The notes below the pieces were generated by a model. The model searched no databases and was not told where the DNA came from. It saw nothing but the letters and a program-made list of their open reading frames with translations. A stretch of 64,000 nt of DNA from Variovorax sp. PAMC 28711 (GTDB lineage: Bacteria; Pseudomonadota; Gammaproteobacteria; Burkholderiales; Burkholderiaceae_C), in NCBI RefSeq assembly GCF_001577265.1, contig NZ_CP014517.1:859001-923000 (forward strand), written 5' to 3'. Below, piece after piece: positions 26,198 through 33,863 of the stretch. Within the stretch, counting starts at the first letter, position 1. Every line of letters begins with the position of its first letter. The position numbers were made by a program, and so were the translations under genes.

Positions 26198-26299
26198 TCA
26201 ACGCATCGGCAGCGGTGCCGGTGACGGATCGGTCACCGGCACGGGCGGCGGATTGAGCGGATCGACGGGCTCTGGCGGGGCTGAAGGTTGCGTGGCCAT
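26198..26299 (-). CDS. small proline-rich protein of unknown function
   Basis: A 33-codon frame starting ATG at 26299, preceded by AAAGG at good spacing and 4 bases after the stop of the upstream small gene. The product begins MATQPSAPPEPVDPLNPPPV and ends LPMR, about 40 percent proline. Short proline-rich proteins of this style recur in Burkholderiales as I recall, but no function is known to me. The DNA within it contains an 11-bp perfect hairpin (26215-26225 with 26232-26242), which could double as the 3'-end structure of the convergent alcohol dehydrogenase transcript. Confidence 0.5.
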   Translation of the reverse strand: MATQPSAPPEPVDPLNPPPVPVTDPSPAPLPMR

Positions 26300-26303
26300 G
26301 GCG

Positions 26304-26486
26304 TCAACCTTTCTCATCGATGGGCGCGAGGGGCTGGCCCGGCTTGTCGCGGCCCAGCTCTTCCATCATTTTTTCGCCGTCATGATCCTGGCCGTCGGAC
26401 GGCACGGATTCCTCGCGCGTGATGTCGGGCTCGTCCTGGGCACGGCCGTCTTGCGACGGCGCGGGAGTGGTGGGGTTGCTGTTCAT
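26304..26486 (-). CDS. small acidic hypothetical protein
   Basis: A 60-residue polar protein (MNSNPTTPAPSQDG... EKMMEELGRDKPGQP), rich in Asp, Glu and Pro and lacking hydrophobic segments, so probably disordered and cytoplasmic. An AGGAGG-like sequence lies just upstream of the ATG (GCCTCC on the plus strand near 26494), which strongly supports translation. It sits directly ahead of the proline-rich 33-residue gene. I do not recognise a family or function. Confidence 0.6.
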   Translation of the reverse strand: MNSNPTTPAPSQDGRAQDEPDITREESVPSDGQDHDGEKMMEELGRDKPGQPLAPIDEKG

Positions 26487-26587
26487 GGTCGAGGCCTCCT
26501 GTGGTTGCCTGCAGCGTGGCCGGAGCCGTTCGCCGCGCTGTACGGCAAAGGGCGCAAGGCCCTGTCAGCGCACGCCCACGCGCGCCC

Positions 26588-27022
26588 TCAGCGCGGCGCG
26601 TCACCCTTGCGGTACTCGGCGGTGAGCTCGTCGAGCTGTTTCTTCAGATCGGCATCGAGCGTGTAGTCGGCGGCGGCCAGCGTCGCGTCGAGTTGCTCGG
26701 GACGGCTCGCGCCGAGCAGCGGCGCGGTGATCAGCGGATTGGCCATGACCCATGCGACCGCCAGCGTGGCGAGCGGCACGCCGGCCTCGTCGGCCAGCTT
26801 GTGCAGCTGCGTCACGGTGGCGAAGCTGCGGTCGTTCCAGTAGCGGTCCTGGTACATGTTGCCGGCGGTGCCGAGCGTGAAGCGCGTGTTGTCTTCGGGC
26901 TTCGCGCCGGCCGCGTACTTGCCGGTCAGCAGGCCGCCGGCCAGCGGGTTGTACGGAATCACACCGAGCCCCTCTTCATCGGCCAGCGGCAACAGCTCGC
27001 GCTCGATCTCGCGGAACAGCAA
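26588..27022 (-). pseudogene. aldo/keto reductase, 3' fragment
   Basis: Encodes about 145 residues equal to the C-terminal 45 percent of an aldo/keto reductase (LLFREIERELLPLADEEGLGVIPYNPLAGGLLTGKY ... NDRSFATVTQLHKLADE ... LLGASRPEQLD). The catalytic Asp-Tyr-Lys-His tetrad lies in the missing upstream part, so the fragment cannot be active alone. Homology starts abruptly at about 27022, inside a GCAAGCTTGC palindrome. Immediately upstream is a terminator and the CBS-domain gene. The only possible start is TTG at 27022. A 5' fragment of the same kind of gene is found at 27532-27596. Confidence 0.85.
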
Positions 27023-27044
27023 GCTTGCTGGCGCTCTGAACGCG

Positions 27045-27073
27045 AAAAGGGCGCCGTTCGGCGCCCTTTTTTT
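27045..27073 (-). terminator. intrinsic terminator of the CBS-domain gene (bidirectional)
   Basis: GGGCGCC (27049-27055), loop GTTC, GGCGCCC (27060-27066), flanked by four A residues on the left and seven T residues on the right. It therefore terminates transcription on the minus strand (T-run from the A tract) and on the plus strand. It starts 15 bases after the CBS gene stop and separates that gene from the aldo/keto reductase 3' fragment, which it would silence. Confidence 0.9.
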
Positions 27074-27087
27074 CGATTTCGCTGTCG

Positions 27088-27531
27088 CTACTTCTTGCCG
27101 GGTGTGTCTTCTTCTTCGGCCGGCCAGTCGCGGATGTAGGCCTTGAGCATCTTGTTCTCGAAATTCTGGCTGTCGACCACCGCCTTGGCGACGTCGTAGA
27201 AACTGATCACGCCCATCAACATCCGCTGGTCCATCACCGGCATGTAGCGGGCGTGGCGCGCGAGCATGATGCGGCGGATTTCGTCGAGCTCGGTTTCGAC
27301 GGTGCAGGTGACCGGCGCATCGTCCATCGCCTTGCGCACCTGGGTACCGCCGAGCTGGCCGCCGTTGGCGACGATCGCCAGGATCACCTCGCGAAAAGTC
27401 AGCATGCCAACGAGGTCGCCATGCTCCATGACGACGAGCGAGCCGATGTCTTTTTCGGCCATGGCCGACACCGCGGTCGACAAAGGCTCATCGGGCGTGA
27501 CGGTGAAAAGGGTGTTGCCCTTGAAGGTCAT
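27088..27531 (-). CDS. CBS-domain pair protein fused to an aldo/keto reductase leader
   Basis: 147 residues from the ATG at 27531: two CBS motifs (about 5-60, NTLFTVTPDEPLSTAV ... DLVGMLTFREVI; about 70-130, VRKAMDDAPVTCTVETE ... HARYMPVMDQRMLMGVISFYDV), a small adenosine-ligand-binding regulatory module, ending KAYIRDWPAEEEDTPGKK. The frame is open further upstream to 27627, but those codons spell the start of an aldo/keto reductase in part, so the normal CBS N-terminus seems replaced. A terminator follows. Whether translation starts at 27531 or upstream is uncertain; no good ribosome-binding site precedes 27531. Confidence 0.8.
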   Translation of the reverse strand: MTFKGNTLFTVTPDEPLSTAVSAMAEKDIGSLVVMEHGDLVGMLTFREVILAIVANGGQLGGTQVRKAMDDAPVTCTVETELDEIRRIMLARHARYMPVMDQRMLMGVISFYDVAKAVVDSQNFENKMLKAYIRDWPAEEEDTPGKK

Positions 27532-27596
27532 GGTGCCGAGTGCGAGCCTCGACACGGTGAGGCCGGTGCGGCCAGACGGGTGGTTGGGATGGTCAT
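27532..27596 (-). pseudogene. aldo/keto reductase, 5' fragment with a one-base deletion
   Basis: From ATG 27596 the sequence reads MTIPTTRL and then, after a single missing G (CTGGCCGC where CTGGGCCGC is expected, about 27572), GRTGLTVSRLALGTMTF, the universal aldo/keto reductase N-terminus. It then joins directly to the CBS gene (AAGGGCAACACC). Together with the 26588-27022 fragment it brackets the CBS gene and its terminator, and about 165 middle codons of the reductase are missing. Confidence 0.75.
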
Positions 27597-27857
27597 GAAG
27601 AAGGCTCGCTGTGGGTGAGCGGGCCATCTTAGTCAGCGCTGGCGAAACGTGCCCGCAGTCTCACACCGGCAAGCCCTTCGCCCGCAAGACCGCGTCGAAA
27701 CGTTCCGGGTCGACCTGCCCGGCCGCACTGCCCGCGCGGATCGCGGCTTCCCTGACCAGGTGCGTGCGCGCGCGAAGATCGGCATGCCCTCCTCGCCCAC
27801 TCGCCCGCGCGCCGATGCGGCAGCCCCCAAGCCAGTGGGGCGAGCGACCGTCGGCCG

Positions 27858-29042
27858 TCATGCAATGGCGCCGCGCCGCGCGCTGGCATCGGCCCGCGCA
27901 CTCAGCAACGAGGCGCCGAACACGCCGAGCCCCGCGATCGCGAGCAACGCGCCGACCCAGCCGGTCGACGTCCAGCCGAGGCCCGCGCTGATCGCGACAC
28001 CGCCGAGCCAGGCGCCCAGCGCGTTGGCCATGTTGAAGGCCGAATGGTTGAGTGCGGCGGCGAGTGTCTGCGCATCGCCCGCCACGTCCATCAGGCGAAT
28101 CTGCAACGCCGGCGCGATGGCGACGATGGTGCCGATGAGAAACACGTTGATCGCCGCGGTGACGATGTGGTGCGCCGCGAACGTGAACACCGACAGCACC
28201 AGCATCGACCACACGAGCAACCCGCCGATCGTGCGCGTCAGCGACTTGTCGGCCAGGCGCGCGCCGACCAGATTGCCCGCCACCATGCCGACGCCGAACA
28301 GCGCCAGCACGATCGGCACGCCGCCGATCGGCAGGCCCGCCACCTCGATCAAGGTGGGCTTGATGTAGCTGAACACCGAGAACATGCCGCCGAAACCGAT
28401 GGCACCGATGCCGAGCGTGAACCACACCTGCTTGCGCTTGAGCGCGCCGAGCTCGCGCCACGGGCTGGCACCGGCGGCGGCCGGCATGTCGGGGATGTCG
28501 CGCCGAAGCAGCACGACCGCGATCAGCGCGATGACACCGACGAAGACGAAGGCCGCGCGCCAGCCGAAGAGCTGGCCGAGCCATGCCGCGATCGGCACGC
28601 CGACGAGCGTGGCGCCGGTGAGCCCGAGCATGACCAGCCCCACGGCCCGCGCCCGCCGATCGGGCGGCGCCAGCGCGGCTGCGACCAGCGCCGCCACGCC
28701 GAAGTAGGTGCCATGCGGCAGCCCGGTCATGAAGCGCAACACGTTCAACGACAGATAGCCCGGCGCCAGCGCGCTCGCGAAGTTGCCCGTCGCGAACACG
28801 GCCATCAGCGCGACGAGCAGCGCGCGACGATGCCAGCCCGCGGCCAGCACCGCGAGCACCGGCGCGCCGATGACAACACCGAGTGCGTACGCGCTGATCA
28901 CGTGGCCCGCCTGCGGAATGCTCACGGCGATGTCGTTCGCGACCTCGGGCAGCAAGCCCATGATCACGAACTCGCCGGTGCCGATGGCGAAGCCGCCCAC
29001 GCCGAGCGCGAGCATCGCGCGGCGAAAGTTCACGGGCGCCAT
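27858..29042 (-). CDS. MFS transporter, sugar-efflux/arabinose-exporter (AraJ/YdhP) type
   Basis: 394-residue major facilitator with twelve predicted helices. Diagnostic segments are GTGEFVIMGLLPEVANDI, LNVLRFMTGLPHGTYFGVAALVAA and the central polar loop (RRDIPDMPAAAGASPW). The ATG overlaps the stop of the GntR gene (ATGA), so the regulator and exporter are one unit. Family members export sugars, amino acids or drugs; no substrate can be read. Between its stop and the next gene start (27628-27857) there is a 230-base gap with a short frame ending VDPERFDAVLRAKGLPV that looks like a gene remnant. Confidence 0.9.
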   Translation of the reverse strand: MAPVNFRRAMLALGVGGFAIGTGEFVIMGLLPEVANDIAVSIPQAGHVISAYALGVVIGAPVLAVLAAGWHRRALLVALMAVFATGNFASALAPGYLSLNVLRFMTGLPHGTYFGVAALVAAALAPPDRRARAVGLVMLGLTGATLVGVPIAAWLGQLFGWRAAFVFVGVIALIAVVLLRRDIPDMPAAAGASPWRELGALKRKQVWFTLGIGAIGFGGMFSVFSYIKPTLIEVAGLPIGGVPIVLALFGVGMVAGNLVGARLADKSLTRTIGGLLVWSMLVLSVFTFAAHHIVTAAINVFLIGTIVAIAPALQIRLMDVAGDAQTLAAALNHSAFNMANALGAWLGGVAISAGLGWTSTGWVGALLAIAGLGVFGASLLSARADASARRGAIA

Positions 29043-29736
29043 CACTCGCCTCCCATGATCGAGCGCTTCACGTCGTCCTGCAGCCGGCGCAGGTGCTCGC
29101 GCATCGCGCTGCTGGCGGCGCCCGGATCGCGCGCACGCAGCGCGCGCACGATCTCGCCGTGCTCGTCGTGGTTTTCCTGCTTGCGATGAAGCGGGCTGTG
29201 CAGCCGGAACAGGCGCGCGTTGACGCGCAGTTCTTCCACCAGCCGCGGGAACACCACGTTGCCGCTGGCGGCGGCGATCATCACGTGCAGCTTGTCGTCG
29301 AAATGCCAGTGTTCGAGTTCGTCGTGTTCGCCGGTGTTGAGCGCCTCGATCTCGGCGGCCAGCGCGTCGAGATCGCTTTCGCTGATCTTCGGGGCGGCCA
29401 GCGCGATGGCTTCGCACTCGATCACCTCGCGTGCGCGCATGCAGTCGAAATACTCGCGCGTGCGAGCGCGCGCACCGCGTAGGAGCGCGCGTCGCGTGCG
29501 TCGCACCAGCAGGCCTTCGCCGGCGAGCCGCACGAGCGCCTCGCGCATCGGCGTGCGAGAGATGCCCAGGTCCACGGCCAGCTTGCCTTCCTGCAGCGGG
29601 CTGCCGCCGGAATCTTGCGATCGAGGATAAGGCCACGGAGTCGCTCGTAGGCTTGTTCGGCCAGGCTGGCCGAACGGACCTCCAGCGGCGCGATGGTGAT
29701 GGTGGCGGGTTGGGCCGGACTGGGGAGGCTGGGCAT
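29042..29736 (-). pseudogene. GntR/FCD-family regulator, frameshifted in the DNA-binding domain
   Basis: From ATG 29736 the N-terminus reads MPSLPSPAQ ... SLAEQAYERLRGLILDRKIP. The frame then breaks at about 29614, where one G appears missing (CCGGCGGC for CCGGGCGGC), and the rest continues in another frame as GSPLQEGKLAVDLGISRTPMREALVRL through a full FCD domain (FHMIAAASGN-like DDKLHVMIAAASGN, DEHGEIVRALRARD, MREHLRRL). If intact it would be a FadR-type repressor, probably of the linked hydantoinase/DapA/fusion-oxidase genes whose promoter carries a GTATAC palindrome. The MFS start overlaps its stop. Confidence 0.8.
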
Positions 29737-29803
29737 GCGGAGGAGCGGTGGCGCGAGAGGAAGCAAAAAGCTTAGCAGGCGCACACCCTGCATCGTTGCG
29801 TGC

Positions 29804-31258
29804 TCACAGCCATTTGCCGATCGGGCTCGCATTGCGCGGCACTTGCGGCCGCAGGCACGGCAGGAACTCGCCCGAGCCCGGCGCCGCATCGAAGACGCCG
29901 TTCGCCCACACGGTGCGCCCGCGCGACAGCGTGATCGCCGGCCACGCGCGCAGCTGCATGCCTTCGTACGGCGTGTAGTCGACCGCGTGGTGCAGCATGG
30001 TGTTGGTGAGCGTGCGCGCCTGGCCGGGCTCGAACACGTCCCACACCACCAGGTCGGCATCGCTGCCCACCGCGATGGTGCCCTTGCGCGGATACAGCCC
30101 GTACAGGCGCGCCGGATGCGTGCTCGTGAGCTCGACGAAGCGGTGGATGTCGATGCGCCCTGCGAGTACGCCTTCGCTCATCAGGAGCGGCAGCCGGGTC
30201 TCGATGCCGGGCACGCCGTTGGGGATGCGGTCGAACGACGCTTCCTCGCCGCCCGCGAGCTTGCCGCCCTCGCCGCCCATCGAGAACGGCGCATGGTCGG
30301 ACGAGACGATGGTGAAGAGACCGCTCGACAGCCCGTTCCACACGAACTGCTGGTTCGCCTTGTCGCGCGGTGGCGGGCTGCAAATGCAGCCCGCGCCCTT
30401 CATCGGGTGGTCCGGGTCGATGCCGAGGTCTTCGGCGCTCAGGAACAGGTACTGCGGACAGGTCTCGGCGAACACCGGCAGGCCGCGCCCGCGCGCCCAG
30501 TGGATCTGCTCGATGGCTTCGCGGCCCGACACGTGGACGATCAGGATCGGCGTGTCGAGCAGTTCCGCCAGCGCGATGGCGCGGTGCGTGGCTTCGCGCT
30601 CCACCGCCATCGGGCGCGACGACGAGTGATAGCGCGGCGCCGTGAGGCCGGCTTCGAGCAGCTGCTCGGTGAGCCAGGCGATGCAGTCGCTGTTCTCGGC
30701 GTGGATCATGGTCATGGCGCCGTGCTTGCGCGCCGCCGCCAGCACTTCGATGATCTGGCGGTCGCCGAGCTTCAGGTCGTCGTAGGTCATGTAGACCTTG
30801 ATCGAGGTGTAGCCCTGCTCGATCAGCGCGGGCAGTTCGCGTTGCGTCACGTCCTTGGTCGGGTCGGACACGATCAGGTGGAAGGCGTAGTCGATCACCG
30901 CCTTGCCCTCGGCGCGCCGGTGGTAGTCGTCGACCGCTTCCTGCAGGCTGTGGCCCTTGAACTGCAGCGCGAAGGGCAGCACGGTGGTCGTTCCGCCGCA
31001 GGCTGCGGAGCGGGTGCCGGTAAAGAAATCGTCGGCGAATTTCGATCCGTCGCTGGTGGGCTGGTCGAGGTGCACATGGCCGTCGACGCCGCCGGGCGTG
31101 ACCAGCCGGCCCGCCGCATCAAGGGTCTCGCTCGCCTCGCCTTCCAGCGCCTGTGCGATGGCGACGATGCGGCCGCCGCGCACGCCGATGTCGGCCGTGT
31201 AGCGGTCGCCCACGGTGGCGATGTCGGCGTTGCGCAGGATCAGGTCGTAGTGGGTCAT
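29804..31258 (-). CDS. dihydropyrimidinase / D-hydantoinase
   Basis: 484-residue amidohydrolase opening cyclic ureides (dihydropyrimidines, hydantoins). The binuclear metal site is complete: His61 and His63 (GHVHLDQP), carbamylated Lys154 (TSIKVYMTYDD), His186 (MTMIHAEN), a later HVSG histidine and the SSDHAPFS aspartate. The ATG at 31258 gives the standard MTHYDLILRNADI start. It follows the amino-acid permease by 22 bases on the same strand. Context of an amino-acid uptake pair suggests that hydantoin-like or ring-amide substrates are converted to N-carbamyl amino acids; no carbamoylase is visible. Confidence 0.9.
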   Translation of the reverse strand: MTHYDLILRNADIATVGDRYTADIGVRGGRIVAIAQALEGEASETLDAAGRLVTPGGVDGHVHLDQPTSDGSKFADDFFTGTRSAACGGTTTVLPFALQFKGHSLQEAVDDYHRRAEGKAVIDYAFHLIVSDPTKDVTQRELPALIEQGYTSIKVYMTYDDLKLGDRQIIEVLAAARKHGAMTMIHAENSDCIAWLTEQLLEAGLTAPRYHSSSRPMAVEREATHRAIALAELLDTPILIVHVSGREAIEQIHWARGRGLPVFAETCPQYLFLSAEDLGIDPDHPMKGAGCICSPPPRDKANQQFVWNGLSSGLFTIVSSDHAPFSMGGEGGKLAGGEEASFDRIPNGVPGIETRLPLLMSEGVLAGRIDIHRFVELTSTHPARLYGLYPRKGTIAVGSDADLVVWDVFEPGQARTLTNTMLHHAVDYTPYEGMQLRAWPAITLSRGRTVWANGVFDAAPGSGEFLPCLRPQVPRNASPIGKWL

Positions 31259-31280
31259 GGCATGGGTCGGGAAGAGTTGG

Positions 31281-31997
31281 CTAGCGCTGCTCGAGCGCGA
31301 TGTCAGGTGGCGGCGCCGTCGTCTTGCCGCTGCCACCGGGGCTGTAGGCACGGGCGTAGTGGCGTTCGATGCGCCGCTGGATGAAGTCCCACGCCGTGGT
31401 CATCAGCAGGTAGTAGAGGGCGGCCACGAGAAAGAGCTCGAGCACCATGAACTTTTCCTGGATCAGCACCTGCGTGCGCCGCAGCAGTTCTTCCATCGAG
31501 ATCACGGAGGTCACCGAGGTGGTCTTGAGCAGCCCGTTGACGCTGTTGCCGAGCGTCGGGACGATCATCCGCATCACCTGCGGCATGACGACATAGCGCA
31601 TCGCCTGCGGGGCGGTGAAGCCCATCGCGCGCGCCGCGTTGGTCTGCCCGACCGAGATCGACTGGATGCCGCCGCGCACGATCTCGGCGAGGTAGGCCGC
31701 TTCGTTGAGGATGAGCCCGAGCAACGCCGATTCGATCACCGACAACTTGATGCCCAGCTGCGGCAACCCGGTGTAGATGATGATGAGCTGCACCAGCAGC
31801 GGCGTGCCGCGGAACACCCAGATGTAGAGGTGCGCCGGGCCCGACAGCCAGCGCAGGGGCGACAGCCGCGCAAACGCCAGTGCGCACCCCACCACCAACC
31901 CGCCCGCGATGGCCGCCAGCGTCAGCCACAGCGTGGTGAGCGCGCCGCCCAGGATGTACGGGTTGAACAGGTATTCGAGAAAGCCCGCCCCGCTCAA
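31281..31997 (-). CDS. amino acid ABC transporter permease
   Basis: 238-residue PAAT-family permease with the LYIWVFRGTPLLVQLIIIYTG signature, the EAA loop EIVRGGIQSISVGQTNAARAMGFT and a polar C-terminal tail. The start is TTG at 31997-31995, overlapping the TGA of the binding-protein gene (TTGA), so translational re-initiation is likely. No ATPase gene lies in this operon and there is only one permease; the transporter would have to be a permease homodimer borrowing an ATPase from elsewhere, for example the one encoded at 10844-11572. Confidence 0.88.
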   Translation of the reverse strand: MSGAGFLEYLFNPYILGGALTTLWLTLAAIAGGLVVGCALAFARLSPLRWLSGPAHLYIWVFRGTPLLVQLIIIYTGLPQLGIKLSVIESALLGLILNEAAYLAEIVRGGIQSISVGQTNAARAMGFTAPQAMRYVVMPQVMRMIVPTLGNSVNGLLKTTSVTSVISMEELLRRTQVLIQEKFMVLELFLVAALYYLLMTTAWDFIQRRIERHYARAYSPGGSGKTTAPPPDIALEQR

Positions 31998-32824
31998 GCC
32001 GCTGGCCCCTTGACCGTGACCGCGCCGTCGATCGGCTTCACGCCGTACTGGTCGAACAACTTCTGGAAGCTGCCGTCGGCCTTCATGTCATTGAGCGCCT
32101 TGGCCATGGCGGCGGCCAGGTCCTTGTTCTTGGCAGCGAAGGCGACCGGCGTCGGGAACAGGCCGTTCAGCACGCGCTCGAAGTCGCCGCGCTTCTGGTA
32201 TTCGGCGGCGGTGGAGTCGATCGACAGCGCGACCTCGACCTGGCCCGCGCGCAGCGACTGGAACGACATCGCGAAGTTCTCGAAGGTGCGGATGTTCATG
32301 CCCTTCATGCCCTTGTCGGTGAGCTGCTTGTCGAGCTCGCGCGTCTTGCGCTCCTCGAAGCCGCCGATTTCCACGCCGATCGTCTTGCCCGACAGGTCTT
32401 CGGGCTTGGCGATCTTGAGCGGGTTGCCCTTGGCGGTGCTGATGCTGATGGCCTGGTCTTCGTACTGCAGCATCTGCATGAGCTTGGCGCGCTCTTCGGT
32501 ATAGAAGATGCCGGTGTTGATGACGTCCCAGCGGCCCGCCTGCAGGCCCGGGATCATGGCGGAGAACTCGATGCGCACGTACTCGGGCGTGAGGCACAGG
32601 CGCTTGGCGATCATCTCGCCCAGCTCGACGCGCATGCCCTTGAGCGTGCCGGTCGAATCCACGAACTGCATCGGCGGCAACGTCGGGTTGACCGACATGG
32701 TGAGCGTGCCTTTCTTGACCAGCGCCGAATCGGGCACCGGCGACTTGCAGGCCTGGGCGTGCGCGCCGGCGGTGCAGAAAACGAAGAGCGCGGCGACGGA
32801 AGCAATGGCGGGAAGCAATTTCAC
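31994..32824 (-). CDS. amino acid ABC transporter substrate-binding protein
   Basis: 276 residues starting GTG at 32824 with signal peptide VKLLPAIASVAALFVFCTAGAHAQ, then an SBP_bac_3 domain (LTMSVNPTLPPMQFVDSTGTLKGMRVELGEMIAKRL). The ligand-binding arginine region (VALSIDSTAAEYQKRG) is plausible for an amino acid or imino acid. It follows the DapA-family gene by about 65 bases and overlaps the permease start. Confidence 0.88.
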   Translation of the reverse strand: MKLLPAIASVAALFVFCTAGAHAQACKSPVPDSALVKKGTLTMSVNPTLPPMQFVDSTGTLKGMRVELGEMIAKRLCLTPEYVRIEFSAMIPGLQAGRWDVINTGIFYTEERAKLMQMLQYEDQAISISTAKGNPLKIAKPEDLSGKTIGVEIGGFEERKTRELDKQLTDKGMKGMNIRTFENFAMSFQSLRAGQVEVALSIDSTAAEYQKRGDFERVLNGLFPTPVAFAAKNKDLAAAMAKALNDMKADGSFQKLFDQYGVKPIDGAVTVKGPAA

Positions 32825-32889
32825 GGGGCAATCCTTCGAGAAGGTGAATGGACGAAACGAGGAAGAGAAAGGAAGAAAACGGGTGGCGT

Positions 32890-33786
32890 TCAGACCGGGA
32901 TCGAATCGAGCAGGCCGAGCTTGTCGAGTGCGACGCGCAGGTCGCGTGCATCGGCTTCGGGCAACGGCAGGCGCGGCGCGCGCGGCTGGCCCACGGGCAG
33001 GCCCATCATCCCGAGGCCGTCCTTCGAGGCAGCGACGTAGCGATGACCGCCGACCCAGCGCACGATCTCCAGGATCTCCTTGTAGAGCGCGAGCGCGGCC
33101 GGCATGTCTTGCTTGTCGGCGACCAGTTCGAAGAGTTGCGCCGACTTCCTCGGAATCAGGTTGGAGCACACGGCCACCCACCCCTGGGCACCGAGCCAGA
33201 ACGACTCGTAGCCCAGGATGCCGGCGAACACCGTCATGCGGTCGCCGCACAGCTCGATGATGTCGCGCACCCGCGTGACCTCCAGCGTCGATTCCTTGAT
33301 GTAGCGGCAGTTGTCGATGCGCGAGAGGCGCGCCACCAGTTCGGGCTTCAGGTCGACGTTGGCCGTGGCCGGATTGTTGTAGACCATGATCGGAATGCCG
33401 ATCGACTCGCCCACCTTCTTGTAGTGCGTGAAGAGCTCGTCGTCGGTCGGCGAGCTGTAGAACGGCGGAATGATCATCACGCCATCGGCGCCCATCGTTT
33501 CGGCCTCGCGGCTGAGGCGGACGCACTCGTCGGTCCATTCGGCGCCGGTGCCGATCAGCACGGGCACGCGTTTTGCTGCAGTGTCGATGCAGGTCTCGAT
33601 GACGAGCTGCCGCTCATCGGGCGTCATGGACAGGAATTCACCCGTGCTGCCGAGCGGGATCAGCCCGTGAATCCCCTCTTCGATCTGCCAGTTCACGAGC
33701 TTCTTCAGGGCCGGCACATCCACCGATTTGCCATCGGCGGTGAAGGGGGTGATGAGCACCGTATAGGTGCCTCGAAACGCGGTCAT
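32890..33786 (-). CDS. DapA-superfamily lyase (possible pyrroline-4-hydroxy-2-carboxylate deaminase or related)
   Basis: 298-residue TIM barrel with the superfamily catalytic residues Tyr136 (IMVYNNPATA) and Lys164 (RYIKESTLEV) and the GSTGEFLSMT pyruvate-binding loop. Unlike the 14063-14989 protein it keeps the standard Tyr. It is the first gene of a minus-strand operon with amino-acid uptake genes and hydantoinase, divergent from a D-amino-acid-oxidase-like fusion. That combination resembles hydroxyproline or D-amino-acid catabolic clusters, in which a DapA-family deaminase follows the dehydrogenase; the assignment is inference. Confidence 0.8.
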   Translation of the reverse strand: MTAFRGTYTVLITPFTADGKSVDVPALKKLVNWQIEEGIHGLIPLGSTGEFLSMTPDERQLVIETCIDTAAKRVPVLIGTGAEWTDECVRLSREAETMGADGVMIIPPFYSSPTDDELFTHYKKVGESIGIPIMVYNNPATANVDLKPELVARLSRIDNCRYIKESTLEVTRVRDIIELCGDRMTVFAGILGYESFWLGAQGWVAVCSNLIPRKSAQLFELVADKQDMPAALALYKEILEIVRWVGGHRYVAASKDGLGMMGLPVGQPRAPRLPLPEADARDLRVALDKLGLLDSIPV

Positions 33787-33816
33787 GTCGGTCCTTGGGC
33801 TGAAAAACGGTGCAAA

Positions 33817-33853
33817 GTATTCGGTATACGATTAGTATACGTATACCGAATAC
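33817..33853. promoter_or_regulatory. perfect 13-bp inverted repeat operator between divergent genes
   Basis: GTATTCGGTATAC (33817-33829) and GTATACCGAATAC (33841-33853) are exact reverse complements separated by 11 bases that contain a further GTATAC (33835-33840), giving three GTATAC boxes, two of them adjacent. The region is markedly AT-rich against its surroundings and lies 30 bases before the lyase start on one side and 10 bases before the fusion-oxidase start on the other, so binding would affect both promoters. GTATAC-type boxes are typical for FCD-type GntR repressors (NanR, VanR-like). Confidence 0.8.
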
Positions 33854-33863
33854 AAAGTCAACT

